This document shows positions 34,633-43,855 of a stretch of 64,000 nucleotides of DNA, piece after piece. The stretch is taken from assembly GCF_000373485.1 (NCBI RefSeq), contig NZ_KB891575.1, positions 864,168-928,167 of the forward strand, given 5' to 3'. A program made the position numbers and the translations under genes. The notes beneath the pieces are model-generated. The model saw only the letters and a program-made list of their open reading frames with translations, was not told where the DNA came from and did no database searches. How positions within the stretch are numbered: the stretch's first letter is position 1; each line of letters starts with the position of its first letter. The stretch is from Dasania marina DSM 21967. GTDB lineage: Bacteria; Pseudomonadota; Gammaproteobacteria; Pseudomonadales; Dasaniaceae.

Positions 34633-35916
34633 TTAGCCAAATATGCCTTTAAACAAAAAGAAGAAGATAATCGCCAAGCCTGCACCGGCCGGCAGAGTGA
34701 TAATCCAGCTCATAAAGATGGTGCTGATAACGCGCAGGTTAAGTGCGCCTATGCCGCGGGCCATGCCCACACCCAATACCGCGCCCACTAAGGTGTGGGT
34801 GGTAGAAATAGGCAGGCCGGTGGCCGAGGCAAATACCACGGTGGTGGCGGCGCCCAGCTCGGCAGCAAAGCCGCGGCTAGGGGTCAGCTCGGTGATTTTC
34901 TTGCCTATAGTGCCCATTACTTTAAATCCATAGGTGGCCAGGCCTAACACGATACCGCCACCGCCTAATAGTAATATCCATCCCGGCAAAGCTGACTTGG
35001 CTGCGATGTCGCCACCGCTGCTAAGAACACTCACCACTGCCGCCAGCGGACCTACCGCATTGGCGACATCGTTAGAGCCGTGGGCAAAGGCCATGGCACA
35101 GGCGGTGAATACCATTAATACCGCAAACAGCTTTTCTACATTGCCAAAGCGGTTGCGGTGAGAGGGGATTGACTCGTCTTTGATGCGGTTTAAAAAGATC
35201 ATGCCTATGCCAGCAACCATCAAGCCAATAACGGCGGCAATGGGCATGGCGTTGGCAAATTTAGAGCCCAAGCCTAATTCTATTTCTATGCCTACATGCT
35301 TTAGGCCCTTTAACAGGGTGACCATGGCAATCATAAAGCCCACTAAAAACATATACATGGGTACGTATTTTTTAGCGTTGGCAAAAGGGGTGGCGGTATT
35401 GAGTATGAGTTTCTGTACACTCATAAATAAACCATAGGATATGGTGCCTGCCAAGATGGGGGAGACCACCCAACTTGCCACTATAGAGCCCACCTTGCCC
35501 CAGTTTACGGCATCAATACCTATGCCTACCGCAGCAAAACCTACCAGTGCGCCGACTATAGAGTGGGTGGTAGAGACGGGCCAGCCCATCATGCTGGCTA
35601 CTAACAGCCAGGTGCCGGCGGCCAATAGCGCGGCCATCATGCCGTAGACTAATAATTCGGGGGTGCCTGCCATCATGGCGGGATCGATGATGCCCTTGCG
35701 TATGGTCGAGGTCACTTCACCGCCGGCTAAATAGGCGCCGGCAAACTCAAAAATCATAGCGATAAAAATCGCTTGTTTAACGGTCAGTGCGCGTGAGCCT
35801 ACTGAGGTGCCCATGGCGTTGGCGACATCGTTAGCCCCTACGCCCCAGGCCATAAAAAAGCCAAACAGGCAGGCCAGGACCAGTAAAATATGGCCGTGTT
35901 GAGAAATAATTTCCAT
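34633..35916 (-). CDS. PiT-family inorganic phosphate transporter
   Basis: A 427-residue membrane protein with about 10-11 helices. The two PiT signatures are seen: AWGVGANDVANAMGTSVGS near residue 24 and AHGSNDVANAVGPLA near residue 278, each followed by PVSTTHSIVGA or PISTTHTLVGA. PiT carriers move phosphate with protons or sodium, and can also carry metal-phosphate. The upstream DUF47 gene 21 bases away is a standard partner. A Pho box before the DUF47 gene suggests induction by phosphate starvation. Confidence 0.95.
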   Translation of the reverse strand: MEIISQHGHILLVLACLFGFFMAWGVGANDVANAMGTSVGSRALTVKQAIFIAMIFEFAGAYLAGGEVTSTIRKGIIDPAMMAGTPELLVYGMMAALLAAGTWLLVASMMGWPVSTTHSIVGALVGFAAVGIGIDAVNWGKVGSIVASWVVSPILAGTISYGLFMSVQKLILNTATPFANAKKYVPMYMFLVGFMIAMVTLLKGLKHVGIEIELGLGSKFANAMPIAAVIGLMVAGIGMIFLNRIKDESIPSHRNRFGNVEKLFAVLMVFTACAMAFAHGSNDVANAVGPLAAVVSVLSSGGDIAAKSALPGWILLLGGGGIVLGLATYGFKVMGTIGKKITELTPSRGFAAELGAATTVVFASATGLPISTTHTLVGAVLGVGMARGIGALNLRVISTIFMSWIITLPAGAGLAIIFFFLFKGIFG

Positions 35917-35937
35917 CGTTAGTACCTATTGAATATG

Positions 35938-36618
35938 TTAACGGGCGATGAGGATTTGTAAACGGCTACCCACTTTTTGGGCGCGGTTAGCGAGGTCACC
36001 GATGGAGTCGATAACTTTGTATAGAAACATCGCGTCTATGGGGGGAAGGTCCTTCTCGATGGCGAATAAGCTGGCGCGTATGGCAATTTCCTGCTCGTCA
36101 TTGCGGTGCTCTAGGTGATCCAGCTCGTCTATCAGTGCTTCTACCGCATTGACCTCACGGCCTCTAAAGCCGGTTTCTACCAGCTCATCCAGCTCATTGA
36201 TGGCCTTGAGGGCTTGGGCAGACGTGGCGATAGACTCCAGTGCAAACTCCATAAAACTGGCGGCTATCGCTTCGGGTATGTGCATTTTACGGCCCATCAT
36301 TAAGCCGGAAATAGTTTTGGAGGCGTTGGCAATTTTATCCTGAGCGGATATGACTTCTAACAAATCAGAGCGCGGTACCGGTAAAAACAAGCTTTTGGGT
36401 AGGCTGGCACGCATCTCGCTTTTCAACTCATCCGCTTCATCCTCTAGTTTAGTGATGATGCTGCGGTGTTTGGTGGCCAGCTCCCAGTCATCGGCCATGG
36501 CTGCTTCTAGGAAGGGAATAAGGGCTTCAGCACATTCATGAGCCTTGGCCATATGGTCTTGTATGGGTTGAAACGGTGATTTGCCAAACAAATTACCGAA
36601 GGGATAACCTCTTGCCAT
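35938..36618 (-). CDS. DUF47 (PhoU-like, TIGR00153) accessory protein
   Basis: A 226-residue all-helical protein of the DUF47 family, distantly PhoU-like. Seen are the N-terminal FGKSPFQPIQDHMAKAHECAEALIPF and the metal-ligand-rich helix regions KLEDEADELKSEMRASL and LIDELDHLEHRNDEQ. It is read first in a two-gene operon with the PiT transporter, with 21 bases between. Relatives are thought to regulate the transporter or its flux. A Pho box lies 126-143 bases upstream. Confidence 0.93.
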   Translation of the reverse strand: MARGYPFGNLFGKSPFQPIQDHMAKAHECAEALIPFLEAAMADDWELATKHRSIITKLEDEADELKSEMRASLPKSLFLPVPRSDLLEVISAQDKIANASKTISGLMMGRKMHIPEAIAASFMEFALESIATSAQALKAINELDELVETGFRGREVNAVEALIDELDHLEHRNDEQEIAIRASLFAIEKDLPPIDAMFLYKVIDSIGDLANRAQKVGSRLQILIAR

Positions 36619-36920
36619 GTGAGTGACTCCTGGAAAAATTTGGCCAAGTATAGGGCTTAGTCCTAAATATGGCTACCGAGATTAGGCCCATGCCCGCTTG
36701 AGGGGAGTAAGGCTTAAAGCAATGGGCAATTTATTACATTCATATGACAGTAATGTTACAGCGGCTTATTATTTGTAGACAGTTGTTGCGCTGGCCGTTA
36801 AATGTCACAAAAAGTGCCGCTGCGGCGGCCACAGACCCTAACGTAGACCCTAAGAAACAGCTATAGTAGCCTGCAGACCACACATGCCCACAGATCAATA
36901 ATAAAGACTAAGGATACGCT
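36619..36920. other. 302-base divergent intergenic region
   Basis: It separates the DUF47-PiT operon from the ATPase gene. It holds a Pho box on the minus strand at 36744-36761. No other gene is seen; the remainder includes a GC-rich stretch around 36811-36830 without clear function. Confidence 0.6.
36744..36761 (-). promoter_or_regulatory. Pho box before the DUF47-PiT operon
   Basis: On the minus strand the site reads CTGTAAC-ATTA-CTGTCAT, two 7-base half-sites at the 11-base period bound by PhoB, with one and two mismatches or fewer from CTGTCAT. A possible -10 (TAATAA) follows about 7 bases later. Confidence 0.6.
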
Positions 36921-38696
36921 ATGCAGGTTGAGGCGTTTAAGCCCGAACAGCCTTTACAATTAGGCCGCATTGTTGCCGACTTACAGGCCGACGGCGTCAT
37001 TAATGCCGAGGCGGCTCAGCAACTGTTGGCTAGTACCCGCAGCCATGAACAGGCCGCGCAGCACCCCTTAAACTATATTGCCAGCCAACAATTAATGGCC
37101 AGTAACTATAAGTTGCTGACTATAGAGCGGCTGTTGGATTGGTTGGGCGGCAACTGCCAGCAGCCCCATTACAACATAGACCCGCTAAAAATAAATGTGC
37201 CGGCCATCACCGAGGTGATGTCTTACCAGTTTGCCCAGCGTCACGGTATCTTGGCCGTGGCCGTCAACCGCGAGGAAGTGGTGATAGCCAGTGCTCAACC
37301 CTATATGCGCGCGTGGAAAGCGGACTTAGAGCATGTACTGCGTCGCCCCATTAAGCGGGTGTTAGTCGACCCCGAAGACCTCAAACGCTACACCGTAGAG
37401 TTTTACAGCCTGGCTAGATCCGTGCGCGGCGCTAGCACCGGTGAACCCGGCGGTAATGTCGGGGTGGGCAACCTAGAGCAAATGGTAGAGTTGGGTGAGT
37501 TAAAAGACCCGGACGCCAACGACCAACACATCGTCAATATCGTCGACTGGCTGTTTCAATACGCCTTCGACCAACGCGCCAGTGATATACACATAGAGCC
37601 GCGCCGCGACATCGCCCATGTACGTTTTCGCATCGATGGCGTGCTTTACAATGTCTATGAATTCCCCGCGCAAGTTGGGGTGGCCGTCACCAGCCGCTTA
37701 AAAATACTGGGCCGTTTAAACGTAGCCGAAAAGCGCAAGCCGCAGGATGGCCGCATCAAAACCAAAACCCCCGATGGCTCAGAGGTAGAGTTGCGCTTAT
37801 CCACTTTACCCACCGCCTTTGGCGAAAAAATGGTGATGCGTATTTTCGACCCTGAGGTGTTGCTGCGCGGCTTTGATGAGCTGGGCTTGGCCGATGAAGA
37901 CTATAAGCGCTGGAAAGGCATGATAGAAAAGCCCAACGGCATAGTCTTGGTTACGGGGCCTACTGGTTCGGGTAAAACCACCACTTTATATTCAAGCTTA
38001 AAAAAGCTAGCTACCTCAGAAGTGAATGTCTGCACCATAGAAGACCCCATAGAAATGGTGGAGGGGCAATTCAACCAAATGCAGGTGCAGCACAATATAG
38101 GCCTAGACTTTGCCAGCGGCGTGCGCGCCCTGATGCGGCAAGACCCCGACATTATTATGGTGGGCGAAATACGCGATTTAGAAACCGCCGAAATGGCGAT
38201 ACAGGCAGCGCTCACCGGCCACTTAGTATTGAGCACGCTGCACACTAACGATGCGCCCTCGGCGATTACCCGCTTATTGGAATTAGGTGTGCCTTCCTAT
38301 TTATTAAAAGCCACAGTGTTGGGGGTGATGGCCCAGCGCCTAGTGCGTACCCTTTGCCCCGATTGCAAAGAACCCGATGAGATAGATGAAAAAGCTTGGC
38401 AGCAATTAACCGCGCCATGGAAAGCGGCCCTACCTAAACAAGTGTTTAAGCCGGTAGGCTGTTTAGAATGCCGCAACACCGGTTACAAAGGCCGCCAGGG
38501 GGTATACGAAATACTGCCCTTATCGGACGATATACAAGACCAGTTAGATGGCGACATCAGCATACGCAATATACGCAACCAAGCTATACGTGAAGGTATG
38601 CACACCTTGCGTTTATCGGGCGCGCAAAAAGTCGCTGCAGGCATGACTACTATTGCCGAAGTGATGCGTGTCGCGCCGCCACCGCAGGATAAATAG
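36921..38696 (+). CDS. GspE/PilB-type secretion or pilus assembly ATPase
   Basis: A 591-residue protein of the type II secretion / type IV pilus ATPase family. The N-terminal MSHA/GspE-like domain runs to about residue 180. The ATPase core holds the Walker A GPTGSGKTTTLYSSLKK (about residues 348-364), the Asp box CTIEDPIEMVEG, Walker B DPDIIMVGEIRD and the His box LSTLHTND. A zinc-binding four-cysteine motif (CPDC ... CLEC) is present at about 492-525. No pilin, PilC/GspF, PilD or secretin gene is visible nearby, so its system is not known. A ribosome-binding AAGGA precedes the ATG. Confidence 0.93.
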   Translation: MQVEAFKPEQPLQLGRIVADLQADGVINAEAAQQLLASTRSHEQAAQHPLNYIASQQLMASNYKLLTIERLLDWLGGNCQQPHYNIDPLKINVPAITEVMSYQFAQRHGILAVAVNREEVVIASAQPYMRAWKADLEHVLRRPIKRVLVDPEDLKRYTVEFYSLARSVRGASTGEPGGNVGVGNLEQMVELGELKDPDANDQHIVNIVDWLFQYAFDQRASDIHIEPRRDIAHVRFRIDGVLYNVYEFPAQVGVAVTSRLKILGRLNVAEKRKPQDGRIKTKTPDGSEVELRLSTLPTAFGEKMVMRIFDPEVLLRGFDELGLADEDYKRWKGMIEKPNGIVLVTGPTGSGKTTTLYSSLKKLATSEVNVCTIEDPIEMVEGQFNQMQVQHNIGLDFASGVRALMRQDPDIIMVGEIRDLETAEMAIQAALTGHLVLSTLHTNDAPSAITRLLELGVPSYLLKATVLGVMAQRLVRTLCPDCKEPDEIDEKAWQQLTAPWKAALPKQVFKPVGCLECRNTGYKGRQGVYEILPLSDDIQDQLDGDISIRNIRNQAIREGMHTLRLSGAQKVAAGMTTIAEVMRVAPPPQDK

Positions 38697-38706
38697 TTTT
38701 TGCTGA

Positions 38707-38742
38707 GCGAGTGATTTTTTATAGGGATTAAAAATCACTCGC
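38707..38742 (+). terminator. Hairpin downstream of the ATPase gene
   Basis: GCGAGTGATTTTT and AAAAATCACTCGC form a 13-base stem around a 10-base loop, followed 13 bases later by TTTTTATT. It lies 10 bases past the ATPase stop, before glnE, and may act as terminator or attenuator. Confidence 0.6.
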
Positions 38743-38838
38743 CGCATAGCGACTCTTTTTATTGTTACGTATTATTGTTACGTACGCAAAAAACGCACTC
38801 ATCAACCCATCAAGCAAAAAACAAACAGGGCTTTACTC

Positions 38839-41787
38839 TTGCCACAGAATAACCCCGCCATTAAACGCCCGCAAAAATTAGAGCAAGTTTTTCAAACCCA
38901 GCTCAAACATTTTAACGAGCGTTGCCCCGATTACGTTGAATGGTTGCAGGCGCAGCTAGGCAATGACGACTTCGCTCAGCAATTGGCGACAGCCTGGAGT
39001 TGCAGTGTATTTGTCGCCGAGTACTGTCAGCGCAAACCCCATGCGTTTAAACAGCTGATAGAGCAGCAAGAGCATTTAGTGAGCTACGATGATAAAAGCC
39101 TAGCCCAGCGGCTAAGCCAAAAATTACAAAGCTTAACAACAAAAGAGCAGCTTGATGCCGCGCTGCGTCAGTTTCGCAACCGCGAAATGCTGCGTATTAT
39201 TTGGCGCGACTTTAATCGTTTGGCCGACATGGTAGAAACCACCGCCGACATCAGCCACTTAGCCGATGCCTGCATACAGCAGGCTTTAGATTTCCACCAT
39301 AAGGAATTGGTGCAAGCCTATGGCCAGCCCTGCAGCGATATCAACGGCCAATCCGTACCCCAGCACTTAGTAGTGTTGGGCATGGGTAAGTTGGGGGCCT
39401 ATGAGTTAAATCTCTCCTCCGATATCGATTTAATCTTTTGCTTTCCCCATTCCGGTGAAACCGTGGGCGAAAAAAAATCTATCGATAACCACACCTTTTT
39501 CGGCCGCTTAGGCCAGCGGCTAATCCAAAGCTTGGATGCGCCCACCGAAGATGGTTTTGTGTTTAGGGTGGATATGCGTTTGCGCCCCTATGGTGACAGC
39601 GGCGCGCTGGTGCAAAGTTTTGCCGCCATGGAGCAATATTACCAAGATCAGGGCCGCGACTGGGAACGTTACGCCATGATTAAAGCGCGCGTCGTAGCTG
39701 GGCCGGCAGCGCAGGGTGCAGAGTTAATGGCGCTGCTGCGTCCTTTTACTTATAGACGTTATATAGATTTTACCGCTATCGATGCGCTGCGCTCTATGAA
39801 GCGCATGATTGAGCAGGAGTTACTGCGTAGGCAATTAGCCGGGGATATTAAGCTGGGGGCGGGCGGCATACGCGAAATAGAATTTATTGCGCAAAGTTTT
39901 CAGCTGATACGCGGTGGTCGCGAGTTAGAGTTGCAAGATCGTTCTTTGTTGCGAGTGTTGCAGTGTCTTATGGACAACGAATACCTGCCCGCGCTGGTGG
40001 TGCAGCAGTTGCGTGAGGCCTATGTTTTTTTGCGCAACACCGAGCACGCCATACAGGGCTACCAAGATAAACAAAGCCAGCAGCTGCCGGTGGATGCATG
40101 TCACCAAGCGGCCATAGCCTATAGCATGGGCTTTGCTAACTGGCAGGACTTTGCAAAAACCTTGCAGCAACATCGCGACCATGTGATGCAGCATTTTTCG
40201 GCGGTGATTAGTGATGCTCCCGAGCATTTAGAGCAGCGCAGCGCCGACCTGCGTTGGCAGGGCTTGTGGCTGGACGAGCTCAGCCCGGAGGAAATGGCCA
40301 TAGTGTTAGAGCAGGGTGGCCACGAGCAGGCGCCGCAAATTGCCGAGCGCATTGTTCGCTTGCGCAATAGCCAGCAGTTGGCGCGTATGCAGGCCAGCGG
40401 CCGCGAACGGTTGGATCAATTTATGCCGCTGTTAATTCAAGCGGTTACCGAGGTAGAAAACCCTTCCCAAGCCTTGCTGCGCATATTCCCTTTTGTCGAA
40501 GCGGTGCTTAGGCGCACGGCCTACTTAGTGCTATTGGTAGAAAACCAAGGTGCGCTAAAAGAGCTGGTGCGCCTGTGCGCCGCCAGCCCGTGGATATCCA
40601 CCCAATTAGCGAGGCACCCAGTACTGCTAGACGAGTTATTAAACGCTAGCAGCCTCTACCATGTGCCCGATAAAGACGAGCTGCGCGACGACCTGCAGCA
40701 GCAAGTGCTGCGCTTACCGTTAAATGACCTAGAGGCGCATATGGAAACCCTGCGCTATTTTCGTCTGGCTCACGCCTTAAAAGTGGCGGCCTGCGAAGTG
40801 GCGGAGCGTTTACCTTTAATGAAGGTGAGCGATTACCTCACCTGGATAGCCGAGGTGATTTTAGAGCATGTGCTGGCGGTGGCCTGGCACAATCTAGAAG
40901 AGCGTCACGGTTGCCCGCAGCAATCTGAGGGCGTGCCCTGCGAGCGCCGCTTTATCGTGGTGGGTTATGGCAAGCTGGGCGGTATAGAGCTGGGCCATGG
41001 TTCGGATTTAGATTTGGTGTTTATCCACGATGTGCCCAATCAAGAGCATACCAACGGCGGGCGGCCCATAGATAACAGTCTGTTTATGACCCGGCTGGGC
41101 CAGCGCATGATACATATACTTACCACCCAAACGCAGCTGGGGGCATTATACGATGCCGATATGCGGCTGCGCCCCTCCGGTGATTCGGGCTTGCTTACCA
41201 CGTCGCTAGCCGCCTATCAGCATTACTTACAAAACAATGCTTGGGTGTGGGAGCATCAGGCGCTGGTGCGCGCCAGAGTGGTGGCGGGCAATGCGGTACT
41301 GGCCAAGGACTTCGAGCAGGTGCGCCATGAAATACTGGCCCAGCCCCGAGATGAGGCAAGCCTAAAAGCGGACGTGGCGGCCATGCGCCAGAAAATGCGT
41401 GGCCATTTATTACCCAAGCAGGCCGAAAAAGCGGACGACCTTAACGGAAGCGGAATATTTGCCATTAAACAGGGCTGGGGAGGTATCGTTGACATCGAAT
41501 TTATGGTGCAATACGCCGTTTTAGCTTGGTCGCATCAATACCCTGCATTAGCGACATACACAGACAATATCCGCATTCTTGAATCGCTTCAAAATGAGGG
41601 CTTGTTTAGTGAGCTGGAAGTGGCTGCACTCACCGAGGCCTATAAGGTTTTTCGGTCGCTTACCCATAAACTGAGCCTGCAAGAGCACAAGGTAGAGGTG
41701 GCCGGCGACAGTGTGGCTGAGCACCGCCTAGCCGTGCAGCAAAAGTGGCAGCAGCTGTTGGCTGTAGAGCTCGATCCAGCGCAGTAA
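38839..41787 (+). CDS. glnE: Glutamine synthetase adenylyltransferase/deadenylyltransferase
   Basis: A 982-residue protein (E. coli 946) that adenylylates and deadenylylates glutamine synthetase, under PII control. Both nucleotidyltransferase domains show the catalytic pattern: GMGKLGAYELNLSSDIDLIF near residue 182 and GYGKLGGIELGHGSDLDLVF near residue 710. Each is followed by an RLRPYGDSG or RLRPSGDSG block. The start at 38839 is TTG, preceded at 9 bases by AGGG, and gives the normal family N-terminus (MPQNNPAIKRPQKLEQVFQ). The gene comes just before ilvE and the LPS core genes, as in Pseudomonas relatives. Confidence 0.96.
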   Translation: MPQNNPAIKRPQKLEQVFQTQLKHFNERCPDYVEWLQAQLGNDDFAQQLATAWSCSVFVAEYCQRKPHAFKQLIEQQEHLVSYDDKSLAQRLSQKLQSLTTKEQLDAALRQFRNREMLRIIWRDFNRLADMVETTADISHLADACIQQALDFHHKELVQAYGQPCSDINGQSVPQHLVVLGMGKLGAYELNLSSDIDLIFCFPHSGETVGEKKSIDNHTFFGRLGQRLIQSLDAPTEDGFVFRVDMRLRPYGDSGALVQSFAAMEQYYQDQGRDWERYAMIKARVVAGPAAQGAELMALLRPFTYRRYIDFTAIDALRSMKRMIEQELLRRQLAGDIKLGAGGIREIEFIAQSFQLIRGGRELELQDRSLLRVLQCLMDNEYLPALVVQQLREAYVFLRNTEHAIQGYQDKQSQQLPVDACHQAAIAYSMGFANWQDFAKTLQQHRDHVMQHFSAVISDAPEHLEQRSADLRWQGLWLDELSPEEMAIVLEQGGHEQAPQIAERIVRLRNSQQLARMQASGRERLDQFMPLLIQAVTEVENPSQALLRIFPFVEAVLRRTAYLVLLVENQGALKELVRLCAASPWISTQLARHPVLLDELLNASSLYHVPDKDELRDDLQQQVLRLPLNDLEAHMETLRYFRLAHALKVAACEVAERLPLMKVSDYLTWIAEVILEHVLAVAWHNLEERHGCPQQSEGVPCERRFIVVGYGKLGGIELGHGSDLDLVFIHDVPNQEHTNGGRPIDNSLFMTRLGQRMIHILTTQTQLGALYDADMRLRPSGDSGLLTTSLAAYQHYLQNNAWVWEHQALVRARVVAGNAVLAKDFEQVRHEILAQPRDEASLKADVAAMRQKMRGHLLPKQAEKADDLNGSGIFAIKQGWGGIVDIEFMVQYAVLAWSHQYPALATYTDNIRILESLQNEGLFSELEVAALTEAYKVFRSLTHKLSLQEHKVEVAGDSVAEHRLAVQQKWQQLLAVELDPAQ

Positions 41788-41845
41788 CCAGGGTAATAAA
41801 GCGCTACGCATTATCTGATTTTTAAAATAGATTTAGGAGTAAGTT

Positions 41846-42775
41846 ATGTCAATGGCCGATCGTGATGGTCTAATCTGGCTGGATGGCGAAATGGTGCCTT
41901 GGCGTGAAGCTAAAGTGCATGTATTAACCCATACCCTGCATTATGGTTTAGGTGTATTTGAAGGCGTGCGCGCCTACAATACCGAGAGTGATGGCACCGC
42001 TATTTTTCGCCTACACGATCACACCGATAGGTTGTTTCGCTCGGCGCATATACTGGGCATGAAAATGCCCTTTGATAAAGAAGTGCTCAACGAAGCGCAA
42101 AAAGCGGTAGTGCGTGAAAACAGTTTAGAAGAAGCCTACCTGCGGCCCATGTGTTTTTACGGTTCAGAAGGCATGGGCCTGCGCGCCGATAATCTGCAAA
42201 CCCATGTAATGGTTGCCGCGTGGGAATGGCCCTCGTATATGTCCCCCGAGGCCAAAGAGCTGGGCATTAAAGTGCGCACCTCCTCTTACACCCGTCACCA
42301 TGTCAACATCACCATGTGTAAGGCCAAGGCTAACGGCAACTACATCAATTCTATGCTGGCCTTAAAAGAGGCTTTGGATTGCGGTTGCGAAGAAGCGCTA
42401 TTGTTAGATAACGAAGGCTATGTTGCTGAAGGTAGCGGCGAAAACTTCTTCCTTATTTATAAAGACACTATCTACACACCCGAATTAACCAGCTGCTTAG
42501 ACGGCATTACTCGCGGCACCATTTTTGAATTGGCCGCCGAGTTGGGTTACACCATTAAAGAAAAACGCATTACCCGCGATGAAGTCTATATCGCCGATGA
42601 GGCTTTCTTTACCGGTACTGCCGCAGAAGTGCTACCTATACGTGAGCTGGATGGCCGTGTTATCGGCAGCGGCAAGCGTGGCCCCGTCACTGAAAAGCTA
42701 CAAAGTATGTACTTTGATGCAGTGAAAGGGCGTCGCCCGCAAAACCGTGATTGGTTAGCGCCAGTCGCTAAATAG
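41846..42775 (+). CDS. ilvE: Branched-chain amino acid aminotransferase
   Basis: A 309-residue class IV PLP aminotransferase that performs the last step of valine, leucine and isoleucine synthesis. Seen are the N-terminal IWLDGEMVPWREAKVHVL and HTLHYGLGVFEGVRAY, the PLP-lysine region CKAKANGNYINSM, and EGSGENFF, then DEAFFTGTAAEVLPIRELD. A ribosome-binding AGGAG precedes the ATG. It is first in a tightly spaced plus-strand series; waaF begins 12 bases later, as in the known glnE-ilvE-waaFCGP order. Confidence 0.96.
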   Translation: MSMADRDGLIWLDGEMVPWREAKVHVLTHTLHYGLGVFEGVRAYNTESDGTAIFRLHDHTDRLFRSAHILGMKMPFDKEVLNEAQKAVVRENSLEEAYLRPMCFYGSEGMGLRADNLQTHVMVAAWEWPSYMSPEAKELGIKVRTSSYTRHHVNITMCKAKANGNYINSMLALKEALDCGCEEALLLDNEGYVAEGSGENFFLIYKDTIYTPELTSCLDGITRGTIFELAAELGYTIKEKRITRDEVYIADEAFFTGTAAEVLPIRELDGRVIGSGKRGPVTEKLQSMYFDAVKGRRPQNRDWLAPVAK

Positions 42776-42787
42776 CCCGGCGTTATT

Positions 42788-43828
42788 ATGGCCGCAAACA
42801 GCAGCGCAAAAAAAATCCTTATCGTCGGCCCTTCTTGGGTAGGCGATATGGTGATGGCGCAAGCTCTATTTATTGCTCTTAAGCAAAAACACCCCAACTG
42901 CATTATCGACGTGTTGGCACCCGAGTGGAGCCTGCCTATCTTAGAGCGCATGCCGGAAGTGCACGCGGGTATAGTGATGCCGCTAGGCCATGGCAAGTTG
43001 GACTTAGCTTTGCGTCAGCGCCTGGGGCAGCAATTGGCGAGCGAGCATTACCAGCAAGCCATCTTATTGCCCAACTCATTTAAGTCTGCACTGGTGCCGT
43101 TTTTTGCCGAAATACCCGAGCGCACCGGCTGGCGTGGTGAGATGCGTTATTTTTTACTGAACGATATACGCCTGTTAAGTAAAAAACGTTATCCCCTGAT
43201 GGTGCAACGTTTTGTCGCCCTAGCCTATAAGCCGGGTGCAGAATTACCGCAAGATTTACCTAGGCCTGCCTTGCAAGTCGATGCTGCCAACGCGGCTGCC
43301 GTTGTGGCGAAATTTGGCTTGGCGGATAAGCCCTTTTTGGCGCTGTGCCCCGGTGCTGAGTTTGGCCCGGCCAAACGTTGGCCCGAGCAGCACTATGCGG
43401 CAGTCGCACAACAATTTTTAGAGCGCGGTTGGCGCGTGGCTTTATTTGGATCGGCCAATGATGTGGCCGTAGCCGAAAGCATACAGGGTTTAATCAGTGC
43501 AGATTTACGCGAACACTGCATTAGCGTGGCTGGCCAAACCAGTTTAGCCGAAGCAGTAGATTTATTGGCCAAGGCCGATGCTGTGGTCAGTAATGATTCA
43601 GGCTTGATGCATATCGCTGCCGCCTTGGCGCGACCTATGGTAGTCGTGTATGGCTCTACCTCACCAGAATTCACTCCACCATTAAGTGATAATGTTAGGG
43701 TTGAGCAAATCGCAGTAGACTGCGGCCCCTGTTTTAAACGCGAGTGCCCACTGGGGCATTTAAAATGCTTGCAAGATTTACCAGCAAGCCGAGTGATAGC
43801 TTCACTCGATCAATTATTAAAGCCCTGA
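42788..43828 (+). CDS. waaF: ADP-heptose:LPS heptosyltransferase II
   Basis: A 346-residue GT9 enzyme (E. coli 348) that adds the second heptose to the LPS inner core at the inner membrane. Motifs are KILIVGPSWVGDMVMAQAL near the N-terminus, LCPGAEFGPAKRWPEQHYA, and DSGLMHIAAALARPMVVVYGSTSP. The CGPCFKRECPLGHLKCLQDL C-terminus is typical. It precedes waaC, WaaG- and WaaP-type genes, all consistent with core synthesis. Confidence 0.95.
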   Translation: MAANSSAKKILIVGPSWVGDMVMAQALFIALKQKHPNCIIDVLAPEWSLPILERMPEVHAGIVMPLGHGKLDLALRQRLGQQLASEHYQQAILLPNSFKSALVPFFAEIPERTGWRGEMRYFLLNDIRLLSKKRYPLMVQRFVALAYKPGAELPQDLPRPALQVDAANAAAVVAKFGLADKPFLALCPGAEFGPAKRWPEQHYAAVAQQFLERGWRVALFGSANDVAVAESIQGLISADLREHCISVAGQTSLAEAVDLLAKADAVVSNDSGLMHIAAALARPMVVVYGSTSPEFTPPLSDNVRVEQIAVDCGPCFKRECPLGHLKCLQDLPASRVIASLDQLLKP

Positions 43829-43855
43829 TTAACAATACAAAAGGTTTTCGCTGCA

